NCBI GenBank assembly: GCA_020631175.1
Contig: JAHDHT010000034.1
Location: 5,451-11,574 of the forward strand
Source: Chitinophagales bacterium
GTDB taxonomy: Bacteria; Bacteroidota; Bacteroidia; Chitinophagales; JAHDHT01
Length of the DNA: 6,124 bases
Direction of reading: 5' to 3'
Positions 1-5,918 of this stretch are shown here, in pieces. A program made the position numbers and the translations under genes. The notes under the pieces are model-generated. The model saw only the letters and a program-made list of their open reading frames with translations. It did no database searches and was not told the DNA's origin. How positions within the stretch are numbered: position 1 is the stretch's first letter; the number at the start of each line of letters is the position of its first letter.

Positions 1-89
1 ACTTTAAGTCCATAGGTATAAGGTGTAAGTCGTTAGTCGTACAAATAAGCATCTGTCTGTGCGACAAAGTACCGTGCTACTTCAAAATC

Positions 90-160
90 TTGAATTTGAA
101 TTTGAGTTTGACATTTGAATTTCTCTTGACACTTGATACTTGAACTTGCCTCTTGAACTT
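90..160. repeat. Degenerate TTGA repeat, 6- to 7-base period
   Basis: The tetramer TTGA starts at 90, 96, 102, 108, 115, 126, 133, 140 and 153, with a variant TTGC at 146. The first four copies are spaced by 6 bases (unit TTTGAA-like). Most later ones are spaced by 7 (unit CTTGAAC/CTTGATA-like), with one 11-base step. The units are imperfect, so this is a decayed or diverging tandem array rather than a clean microsatellite. It does not encode a repeat protein: a 7-base period would shift frame in each unit. Function is unknown; replication slippage is the simplest origin. Confidence 0.7.
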
Positions 161-173
161 TCAAACCCGCAGC

Positions 174-320
174 AGGGATTGTACCGGAAATACTTTTGCA
201 TAAAGCCTTAGCCATGCTTAATGCATTGTAGCGACCAGCGGAAGCTGCAAGGCATTTTAGCAGGGCTTGGGCTTTAGGGAAAAGATTGCAGGGGAAAGCC
301 CGCCCGGCTGCCCAGATCAT
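174..320. other. GC-richer intergenic patch with inverted repeats
   Basis: This stretch is richer in GC than its surroundings: 31 of 60 bases at 241-300 are G or C. It contains GGGCTTT at 269-275 and AAAGCCC at 295-301, a 7-base-pair inverted repeat with a 19-base loop, and CTGCAA at 245-250 paired with TTGCAG at 286-291. Read on the minus strand it resembles, from memory only, degenerate GC-rich intergenic sequences that recur in Sphingobacteriales genomes. That likeness is unverified. There is no T-tract next to the hairpin, so a terminator is not supported. It could also be remnant coding sequence, but no domain is recognisable. Confidence 0.35.
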
Positions 321-414
321 TTTAAGCTTAAGTGTAAATTTAAGAGGCTTGTAATTTAATGGTTAAAATTGAAGAGTCAGCCGTATTAAGGCATTGTCAA
401 TGATCAAACGCTTA

Positions 415-449
415 ACTGAAGACTGTGGACTAGAAACTGAAAACTAATA
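415..449. repeat. Five imperfect 7-base tandem repeats (ACTGAAR-like)
   Basis: ACT begins at 415, 422, 429, 436 and 443, an exact 7-base phase. The units read ACTGAAG, ACTGTGG, ACTAGAA, ACTGAAA and ACTAATA. The shared ACT and the strict phase make chance unlikely, while the divergence of the last four bases of each unit shows the array is old or never homogenised. Two further ACT trinucleotides at 466 and 478 are out of phase. It lies about 150 bases before the rnr start codon and could be in its leader or upstream of it. Function is unknown. Confidence 0.7.
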
Positions 450-532
450 AGGAAAATCAACGTAAACTGAACCATAAACTTAAAAACAGGGTTTTGCTTA
501 GCGAACAACCTGCTCCCCTCTCCAATCATCTA

Positions 533-548
533 AGGTTCTGAAGAACCT
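533..548. promoter_or_regulatory. Small inverted repeat in the rnr leader
   Basis: AGGTTC (533-538) and GAACCT (543-548) form a perfect 6-base-pair stem around TGAA, or a 7-base-pair stem if the outer loop bases pair. It sits 50 bases before the rnr start codon. It could be an RNA hairpin in the leader or an operator-like palindrome. No T-tract follows directly, so it is not a standard intrinsic terminator. The symmetry is directly seen; any regulatory role is inference. Confidence 0.3.
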
Positions 549-597
549 GTGTATGACTTTTTACATTTATTTTAAATTTTAAACAGATATTGACGCG

Positions 598-2760
598 ATG
601 GCGAAGAAGAAAAAGAAATTAAAACGATATAGTACGGAAACTGTGATGAAAAAAGTGTTGCTTTATTTCATCTCGAATCCGGATAAAGAATTTACTTACG
701 GCGACTTGATCAAGCACTTTAAAAAGAAAAAAGTGATGAAAGAACAGGTCGTTGAATCGCTCGAAAAATTAAGCCAGCAAGGCAAGCTTCGAAAGAGCAA
801 TAGCAAATTATTTAAACTTAAAAAAGGAAAGTCCTCGAAAAAACCAATTGTTGGTTATGTGGACATGAATAAAAGCGGAAACGCTTATGTAATTACCGAT
901 CAACATGCTAAAGATGTTTTTATTAAATACGGTAATTTAAATCAGGCTTTTAATGGTGACAAAGTAAAAGTTGAAATTTTCGCAGAACGGAAATCCGGAA
1001 AACTGGAAGGAAAGGTTGTGGAAATTTTAGAACGTAATCAAACGGAGTTTGTAGGTCAGATTCATATTTCGAAACAGTTTGCATTTGTGCAGCCAGATCG
1101 AAGCATTACGCCGGTAGACTTTTTTATAGCTCCTGAAAATACGATGGATGCTAAACATTTGGACAAAGTTGTAATACAATTATTAAACTGGCGACCCAAG
1201 GATAAAAGTCCGACCGGAAAAGTAGTTAAAGTACTCGGCAAACCAGGCTTGAACGATGTTGAAATGCAGGCGATTCTGGTAGAGAACGGTTTCCCTCTGA
1301 GCTTCCCAAAAGAGGTGATGCAGGAAACCAACAAAATCTCTGATAAGATTACAGAAGCAGAAATTGCCGAACGTCGCGATATGCGCGAAGTGCCTACTTT
1401 TACAATCGATCCGCATGATGCAAAAGATTTTGATGATGCTATTTCGATGCAGCAATTAGAAAATGGCAACTGGGAAATCGGTGTGCACATAGCAGACGTT
1501 AGTCACTACGTTAAACCGGGAACGGCATTAGACAAAGAGGCTTATAAAAGAGCAACTTCAGTTTATTTAGTAGATCGGGTTTTACCGATGTTGCCTGAAA
1601 AAATATCGAACGTTATTTGTTCTCTAAGACCGAATGAAGAAAAGTGTACTTATTCTGCTGTGTTCGAAATGGATGAAAACGCCAAAGTAATTAATGAATG
1701 GTTTGGGCGAACGGTCACCTATTCGGATAAGCGTTTCACTTATGAAGAAGCGCAGGAAATTATTGAAGGTGCTGAAAGTGAATGGTCTGAGCAACTGGCT
1801 TTGTTAAATGACCTGGCTTATAAATTAAGAGCACAAAAATTTGATAATGGTGCAATCTCTTTTGAAACGGCTGAAGTAAAGTTTCGATTTGATGAGGAAG
1901 GAAAGCCGATTGAGGTGTATACGAAAGAACGAAAAGATGCACATTTACTAATTGAAGACTTCATGCTATTGGCAAACCGTTCGGTAGCCGGATTTATTCA
2001 AAAGCAAAAAGCGAAAACAGGAAAGGATATACCCTATGTATACCGTGTGCATGACTTACCGGATATTGAAAAACTGGTAACCTTCCAGCATTATGCTTCA
2101 ACGTTCGGACATGAAATTCAACTGGATAATATGGATGAGTTTTCGAAAAGTCTGAATAGCATGATGAAGAAAATTGCAGGTAAACCGGAGCAAAGTTTAC
2201 TTTCTTTCTTAGCAGTACGCAGTATGTCGAAAGCGAAATATACTACGACAAATATTGGTCATTATGGATTAGGTTTTGAAAACTATACACACTTTACCTC
2301 TCCTATTCGACGATATCCTGATGTATTAGCGCATCGATTATTGGAATCCGTTTTAAAGAAGCAGCCGATTGCTAAACGCAATGCTTTACAGATGCAATTA
2401 GAGCACAGTTCTTTGATGGAGCGTAAAGCGATAAAGGCAGAACGTACAGCCACAAAGTTTAAGCAGGTGGAATTCTTGCAGGATAAAATAGGTCAGGAAT
2501 TCGAAGGAATGATCAGCGGTGTTAAGCATTACGGTATTTTTGTAGAATTGCTGGAAAGCAAATGTGAAGGCCTGGTTGGCATTGAAGATTTGCCCTATGA
2601 TCAATATGTTTACAAAGAAGCGAAGCAGGCGATTGTTGGTTTGTTGAGCGACCGTACCTTCAAGCTTGGTGATGTGGTTCGGGTAAAAGTAGAAAAGACT
2701 AATCTGGAGAATCGCACCATTGATATGGTAATGGCAGAGAGCCATGATGAAGAAGAGTAA
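598..2760 (+). CDS. rnr: Ribonuclease R (3'-5' exoribonuclease)
   Basis: RNase R degrades RNA from the 3' end to 5' nucleotides, including structured RNA, in the cytoplasm, and acts in mRNA decay and ribosome-related RNA quality control. The 720-residue protein has the full family order: a winged-helix region at about 15-75, two cold-shock/OB domains at about 83-215, the RNB catalytic domain at about 255-590, and an S1 domain at about 632-715. Metal-binding catalytic aspartates are present in the block at 270-281 (D271, D277, D279, D280), followed by HIADVSHYV at 297-305. The RNB signature lies at 555-579 and includes TSPIRRYPD (567-575). The ATG at 598 is the only ATG after an in-frame stop at 580, and no Shine-Dalgarno motif precedes it. 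The N-terminus is lysine-rich (KKKKKLKR), whereas the C-terminus is short and acidic (HDEEE) and lacks the basic tail known from E. coli RNase R. The protein appears intact. Confidence 0.97.
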   Translation: MAKKKKKLKRYSTETVMKKVLLYFISNPDKEFTYGDLIKHFKKKKVMKEQVVESLEKLSQQGKLRKSNSKLFKLKKGKSSKKPIVGYVDMNKSGNAYVITDQHAKDVFIKYGNLNQAFNGDKVKVEIFAERKSGKLEGKVVEILERNQTEFVGQIHISKQFAFVQPDRSITPVDFFIAPENTMDAKHLDKVVIQLLNWRPKDKSPTGKVVKVLGKPGLNDVEMQAILVENGFPLSFPKEVMQETNKISDKITEAEIAERRDMREVPTFTIDPHDAKDFDDAISMQQLENGNWEIGVHIADVSHYVKPGTALDKEAYKRATSVYLVDRVLPMLPEKISNVICSLRPNEEKCTYSAVFEMDENAKVINEWFGRTVTYSDKRFTYEEAQEIIEGAESEWSEQLALLNDLAYKLRAQKFDNGAISFETAEVKFRFDEEGKPIEVYTKERKDAHLLIEDFMLLANRSVAGFIQKQKAKTGKDIPYVYRVHDLPDIEKLVTFQHYASTFGHEIQLDNMDEFSKSLNSMMKKIAGKPEQSLLSFLAVRSMSKAKYTTTNIGHYGLGFENYTHFTSPIRRYPDVLAHRLLESVLKKQPIAKRNALQMQLEHSSLMERKAIKAERTATKFKQVEFLQDKIGQEFEGMISGVKHYGIFVELLESKCEGLVGIEDLPYDQYVYKEAKQAIVGLLSDRTFKLGDVVRVKVEKTNLENRTIDMVMAESHDEEE

Positions 2761-2799
2761 TTGATTCTTTGCGCAGAATTGCTTAATTTTCAATTTACT

Positions 2800-3123
2800 A
2801 TGAGCGATCTGCTATCATGCTATGAAAAATGTGTAGCTGCCTTTCCGGAAGTAGAACGAAAAGGTAAAACAATGCCTTATACCTCTTTGAACGGACATAT
2901 GTTTTCCTTTTTATCTAAGGATGGTTCAATGGGTTTGCGTCTTTCTGCAGATGACCGTGATCAGTTCATCAAAAAATACAATGCTCAAATCATGGTTCAG
3001 CATGAGCGGCAAATGAAAGAGTTTGTGCTTGTGCCCGAAAAAGTCTGGGCTTCATTGCGCAGTATGAAATCATGGTTTCAGAAGAGTTTCGACTATACGG
3101 CTTCATTAAAACCTAAAAAGTAA
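2800..3123 (+). CDS. Small TfoX/YjbR-like protein
   Basis: This 107-residue cytoplasmic protein has no signal peptide or membrane segment. The middle block, from about KGKTMPYTSL (21-30) through GHMFSFL (32-38) to MGLRLS (44-49), fits the small alpha/beta domain of the TfoX N-terminal/YjbR-like group: a short motif before a glycine turn, a 'MFxFL' strand, then an 'LRL' strand and an acidic/basic helix. The end is basic (LKPKK). The assignment comes from pattern memory, and the function of such stand-alone proteins is not established; despite the name, a competence role cannot be inferred. I chose ATG at 2800 because the 13 codons before it, starting with TTG at 2761 right after the rnr stop, are not family-like. 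The gap to rnr is 39 bases, so co-transcription is plausible. The next gene follows after 4 bases. Confidence 0.8.
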   Translation: MSDLLSCYEKCVAAFPEVERKGKTMPYTSLNGHMFSFLSKDGSMGLRLSADDRDQFIKKYNAQIMVQHERQMKEFVLVPEKVWASLRSMKSWFQKSFDYTASLKPKK

Positions 3124-3127
3124 AATT

Positions 3128-3547
3128 ATGCATCCTATTTTAAGAAATATTCTTGGTGTAATTATCGGATTATTTGTTGGTGGCGGAATTAATATGGCTA
3201 TCATTATTTTTGGAACCATGCTGATTCCCGGTCCTGAAGGAATGATTGCCGGTGATCCTGACAGTGTTCAGGCGCATGCACATTTATTTCGTTCGCATCA
3301 TATAATTGTTCCTTTATTGGCGCATGGCTTAGGCACATTAGTTGGAGCTTTTCTTGCTGCAATGATTGGTGCGAGCAGAAAAATGATTTTAGCAATGATT
3401 GTAGGAGCTTTCTTTTTGGTGGGAGGCATTATGATGGCCCAATATCCTTTCCCGATGTGGATGAAAGTGGTTGATTTAGTAGTGGCATATATTCCTATGG
3501 CATGGTTAGGCGGTCGCTTAGGCGGTGTCGGCAGAGCGGTTAATTAA
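3128..3547 (+). CDS. Small four-segment membrane protein
   Basis: This 139-residue protein has four likely membrane-spanning segments at about 8-33, 60-80, 85-105 and 112-130, joined by short loops. I do not recognise a named family; similar short integral membrane proteins occur widely as conserved hypotheticals in Bacteroidota. The first loop is unusual for five histidines within 17 residues (H50, H52, H57, H58, H66), the last at the start of segment two in LLAHGLGTLVGAF. Bound metal or a proton-linked role is possible but only inferred. Small-residue motifs (GLFVGGG, GGRLGGVG) suggest tight helix packing. Its coding DNA is about 45% GC over 3181-3540, the richest in the window. It starts 4 bases after the preceding stop, and its stop overlaps the next start by one base (TAATG), a sign of translational coupling. 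Confidence 0.85.
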   Translation: MHPILRNILGVIIGLFVGGGINMAIIIFGTMLIPGPEGMIAGDPDSVQAHAHLFRSHHIIVPLLAHGLGTLVGAFLAAMIGASRKMILAMIVGAFFLVGGIMMAQYPFPMWMKVVDLVVAYIPMAWLGGRLGGVGRAVN

Positions 3548-4095
3548 TGTATTTATTTCAATCTGAACGACTAGGATTCCGGGCTTGGAAGGAAGACGAT
3601 CTGGATTTCTTATGTAAAATGAATGGTTCGGAAAAAGTAATGCGTTTTTTTCCAAGGACTACAAATCGGGAAGAGAATAAAATATTTTTGAAAAGACTTC
3701 AGAAGGCTTTTCGGGTGGATGGATTTACCTTTTATGCTTTAGACCGATTGGAAGACGGTGTGCTTATAGGCATGACCGGTTTTTATTTTACTCAAATTAT
3801 AATTCCGAATGCTCCTGATATTGAAATTGGCTGGCGTTTGCATGATGATTATTGGAATAAAGGCTATGCTACTGAAGCGGCTTTAAGATGCTTGCAATAT
3901 GGTTTTTCAGCTTTGAATTTAAAGGAAGTGGCTTCTTTTACTGCTTGTATTAATAAACCTTCCGAACATGTAATGAAGAAGGTCGGGATGAAGTTTCGAT
4001 GCGAATTTAATCATCCTAAAATTGCCGCAGGAGATGATCTTGAGCGGCATGTTTTGTATACTATAAACCGAAAGCAATATGAAAACAGTATTTAA
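3547..4095 (+). CDS. GNAT N-acetyltransferase, RimJ/RimL-like
   Basis: GNAT enzymes move an acetyl group from acetyl-CoA to an amine on a protein N-terminus, small molecule or antibiotic. The 182-residue length suits a single-domain member of the RimJ/RimL-type branch (Acetyltransf_3). Visible marks are the N-terminal SERLGFRAWKEDDLDFL (6-22), typical of this branch ('T-ERL-LR-w-eeD'), the strand EIGWRL (93-98), the acetyl-CoA-binding turn WNKGYATEA (103-111), and the late block NKPSEHVMKKVGMKF (136-150), matching the usual 'N-xS--v-eKlGf'. The substrate cannot be read from sequence: ribosomal-protein acetylation is known for RimJ/RimL, but most relatives are uncharacterised. The start overlaps the previous stop by one base, and the C-terminus overlaps the next gene by 17 bases. 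GC is about 36% over 3601-4080, between that of its neighbours. Confidence 0.9.
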   Translation: MYLFQSERLGFRAWKEDDLDFLCKMNGSEKVMRFFPRTTNREENKIFLKRLQKAFRVDGFTFYALDRLEDGVLIGMTGFYFTQIIIPNAPDIEIGWRLHDDYWNKGYATEAALRCLQYGFSALNLKEVASFTACINKPSEHVMKKVGMKFRCEFNHPKIAAGDDLERHVLYTINRKQYENSI

Positions 4096-4636
4096 ATTTG
4101 TTGATGAAGATGAATTAAGGCCTGTGCTTGACCGACATTTTAAATCCATTTATGCAAATGAATTTAACTTTAATACGCATCTTGTATTTGATGATTTTGA
4201 AAAAGAAAAGACTAAAGAACATTTTCAAAATCTAAAAGAACTTTACCGATACAAAATATTGGCTATACAAGACGGTATTCCTATAGGCTGGTCTTTTGGT
4301 ATTCAATCAAGAGCAGATCATTTATATATGACCAATTCAGCTATATTGCCTGAATATCGCAACAAAGGTGTTTATTCCGAAATGCTTGATCATATTGTTA
4401 AACAAGCCAAAAAAGATGGTTTTCAACGTATTTTCAGCAATCATAAAATGGGCAATAATGCTATATTGATTCCCAAGCTGAAATATGGTTTTGTTATTAG
4501 TGGTTTTGAAATTGATGATCAATTCGGACCCTTGATTCAATTAAGTTATTACACCAACAAAAGAAGAAAAGAATTACTGGATGTTCGGTTTGGAATGCGG
4601 AAACCGGATGAAGAGGATTTAAATCTAATTCCATAA
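4079..4636 (+). CDS. GNAT-family acetyltransferase
   Basis: This second putative acetyl-CoA-dependent N-acyltransferase, 185 residues long, is not a close copy of the preceding GNAT. The core is at about 55-145: a strand with GIPIGWSFG (66-74), the strand YMTNSAILPEYR (83-94), the pyrophosphate-binding turn RNKGVYSEML (94-103) with its helix, and a terminal motif around NHKMGNNAI (121-129) and KYGFVISGFE (135-144), which matches the 'N--a-----k-GF---g-e' end of GNAT folds. The turn has Y99 where the classic R/Q-x-x-G-x-G/A motif has a small residue; this variant is seen in other GNATs, so activity is still plausible. Substrate is unknown. It overlaps the previous gene by 17 bases and the next by one base (TAATG). 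GC is low, 151 of 480 bases over 4141-4620 (about 31%). Confidence 0.88.
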   Translation: MKTVFKFVDEDELRPVLDRHFKSIYANEFNFNTHLVFDDFEKEKTKEHFQNLKELYRYKILAIQDGIPIGWSFGIQSRADHLYMTNSAILPEYRNKGVYSEMLDHIVKQAKKDGFQRIFSNHKMGNNAILIPKLKYGFVISGFEIDDQFGPLIQLSYYTNKRRKELLDVRFGMRKPDEEDLNLIP

Positions 4637-5148
4637 TGCACGTACCTCAAAACAAAACAGAATTATTGGAAGCAATAGAAAGCACTTTCAAAAAATTAAT
4701 TAATGAGTTTGAAGGAGTTGATGAAAGCTTTTTTTATCAGCCATTGATGCCGGGACATAAAAAAGACACTGAAATTTCATTACATAATTTAACTGCTTAT
4801 TTATGTGGATGGATGGATTTAGTTTTGAAATGGAATAAAGCTTTTGAAAATGGTTCAAAACCTGTTTTCCCGGATGAAGGATTTAAATGGACTGAACTAG
4901 GAGAATTAGCTATAAAATTTTATCGGGATTATGAACCTTTGTCGATTGAAGCATTATTGAAAAAGTTGAAATCGAATTATGCTTTAGTCTGTAAGTTGAT
5001 TGATTCCAGAAGTAATAAAGAAATCTATGAAGTTCTTTGGTATAAACACTATTCGATGGGCAGAATGATTCAGTTAAATACAAGTTCGCCATTTAAAAAC
5101 GCAAGAACAAGAATTCGTAAATGGAAAAAAACGAATCAAATTGCTTAA
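4636..5148 (+). CDS. ClbS/DfsB-family four-helix-bundle protein
   Basis: The family (formerly DUF1706) includes ClbS of pks+ E. coli, which protects the producer from the genotoxin colibactin by opening its cyclopropane warhead, and DfsB-like relatives of unknown role. The 170 residues match family length, and the conserved blocks appear in order: VPQNKTELLEAI (3-14), GHKKDTEISLHNLTAYLCGW (40-59), LVLKWN (62-67), FPDEGFKWTELGELAIKFYRDY (78-99), and the C-terminal block MGRMIQLNTSSPFKNARTR (141-159) ending in RKWKK. All hallmark stretches are intact, so it should fold as a helical bundle. No polyketide or non-ribosomal peptide genes are visible, so colibactin itself is an unlikely substrate; protection from another electrophile is inference. 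Two acetyltransferase genes precede it. GC is about 31% (129 of 420 bases, 4681-5100), well below rnr. Confidence 0.93.
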   Translation: MHVPQNKTELLEAIESTFKKLINEFEGVDESFFYQPLMPGHKKDTEISLHNLTAYLCGWMDLVLKWNKAFENGSKPVFPDEGFKWTELGELAIKFYRDYEPLSIEALLKKLKSNYALVCKLIDSRSNKEIYEVLWYKHYSMGRMIQLNTSSPFKNARTRIRKWKKTNQIA

Positions 5149-5156
5149 CTTAAAGA

Positions 5157-5831
5157 ATGCTGCAAACGATTGACAACCTTCTTTTAAAAGCCCACATTAT
5201 TATTGGTGCAATTAGTTTAATTGCATTTCTAATTCCTCTTTTCTTAAAAAAAGGCGGCGAATGGCATGTCAAAATTGGATGGATTTATGTTTATACAATG
5301 TGGTTTGTGGTGATTACCGCATTTATCTTAAGTATCATTAATATTTTTCAGGGGCATTATTTAGCTGCACTTTTCCTTGGCTTTTTATCTGTTATAACCG
5401 CTTCACCGCTTTGGCAAGGTATTGCAGTATTAAAAAATAAAAAAGAAGTCAGTGAGCGTTATTTACGTATTTCCAAATATTGGGCAATTGCTGTATTCAT
5501 TTTAAGTGTAGCGAACTTGACTGCGGCTTTTATGTATGGTTTTAAAGGGATGTCGAATTTATCTCTAATTTTCGGAATTATTGGATTAGTGGCTTCTGCA
5601 GATTTATGGAAAAGTGAGACTAAATTAATTGAAAGTACAAAGTGGTATACCGAACATTTGAGTAGTATGATTATAGCCGGTATGGCGGCATATACTGCAT
5701 TTTTTGCCTTTGGTGGAAGAGCCTTTTTGGGTGATATTTTTTCTGGTTCTTTAATGGTTATTCCATGGGTAGCTCCCACTTTGATTGGTGTAGTCTTAAT
5801 ACAACTTTATAAGCGCAAGATTTTGAAATAA
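5157..5831 (+). CDS. Seven-segment membrane protein, DUF2306-like
   Basis: This 224-residue integral membrane protein has about seven hydrophobic segments, at roughly 11-30, 41-62, 67-91, 108-128, 133-150, 166-186 and 197-217. The N-terminal pattern places a histidine in segment one (KAHIIIGAISLIAF, H13), then KKGGEWHVKIGWIYVYTMW (31-49, H37), resembling the 'HI-xG--aL----kG--H---G-iyv--M' layout of DUF2306 membrane proteins. A third histidine, H167, lies before segment six. Paired histidines near membrane faces could bind haem or metal, but this is speculation and no function is established. The ATG at 5157 lies 8 bases after the previous stop, consistent with membership of the same transcription unit. 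It is the last + strand gene; the next gene is convergent and ends 87 bases away, with no strong terminator hairpin between them. Confidence 0.85.
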   Translation: MLQTIDNLLLKAHIIIGAISLIAFLIPLFLKKGGEWHVKIGWIYVYTMWFVVITAFILSIINIFQGHYLAALFLGFLSVITASPLWQGIAVLKNKKEVSERYLRISKYWAIAVFILSVANLTAAFMYGFKGMSNLSLIFGIIGLVASADLWKSETKLIESTKWYTEHLSSMIIAGMAAYTAFFAFGGRAFLGDIFSGSLMVIPWVAPTLIGVVLIQLYKRKILK

Positions 5832-5918
5832 TTTTTCATTCATTAAAAGCAATGCTACAGAATCTTTCTTCTTTCAAAGCGAAGTGATGGAATCATATTG
5901 TTTGATAACAACTACCTT

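Larger units (their letters stand above)
1..597. other. Non-coding region upstream of rnr
   Basis: No convincing gene is seen in these 597 bases. The only long open frame (minus strand, 33-320) runs through low-complexity repeat DNA and gives a protein with no recognisable domain. From left to right the region holds: a short direct repeat AGTCGT at 28-33 and 35-40 (7-base period); a TTGA-based repeat patch near 90-160; a GC-richer patch around 170-320; a 10-base palindrome TTAAGCTTAA at 322-331; an ACTGAA-type heptad repeat at 415-449; and an inverted repeat at 533-548 in the likely leader of rnr. This mix of short degenerate repeats is what I would expect of intergenic DNA in Bacteroidota. 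The rnr promoter must lie here or further left, but I cannot place it with confidence. Confidence 0.75.

Noticed and set aside
269..301. GGGCTTT/AAAGCCC inverted repeat as a rho-independent terminator
   Set aside because: The loop is 19 bases and no run of T follows the stem on either strand.
33..320. A 95-codon open frame on the minus strand
   Set aside because: Its second half is translated from the TTGA repeat patch and no domain is recognisable. It is more likely chance openness over repeat and GC-rich intergenic DNA than a gene, though a degraded gene cannot be fully excluded.
562..569. TACATTTA as a Bacteroidota -7 element (TAnnTTTG) for rnr
   Set aside because: It differs at one position from the consensus and lacks a good TTTG -33 partner at the right distance. 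In AT-rich DNA such matches are common.
1062..1490. Long minus-strand open frame inside rnr
   Set aside because: It is antisense to the RNB catalytic domain of an intact RNase R gene, and its cysteine/serine-rich composition is typical of a reverse-strand shadow.
2398..2793. Minus-strand open frame of 131 codons spanning the end of rnr
   Set aside because: It is antisense to the S1-domain coding region and shows no domain of its own, so it is a shadow frame.
2761..2799. Upstream TTG start for the TfoX/YjbR-like gene
   Set aside because: It would add 13 residues directly after the rnr stop. The ATG at 2800 begins a sequence that suits the family better, so the shorter form was chosen.
5459..5779. 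Minus-strand open frame of 106 codons inside the last membrane-protein gene
   Set aside because: It is antisense to a clear seven-segment membrane protein and has no recognisable motif.
5898..5911. TTGTT-TGAT-AACAA hairpin as a terminator between the convergent genes
   Set aside because: The stem is only five mostly A-T pairs, with no T-tract after it on either strand, too weak to call an intrinsic terminator.
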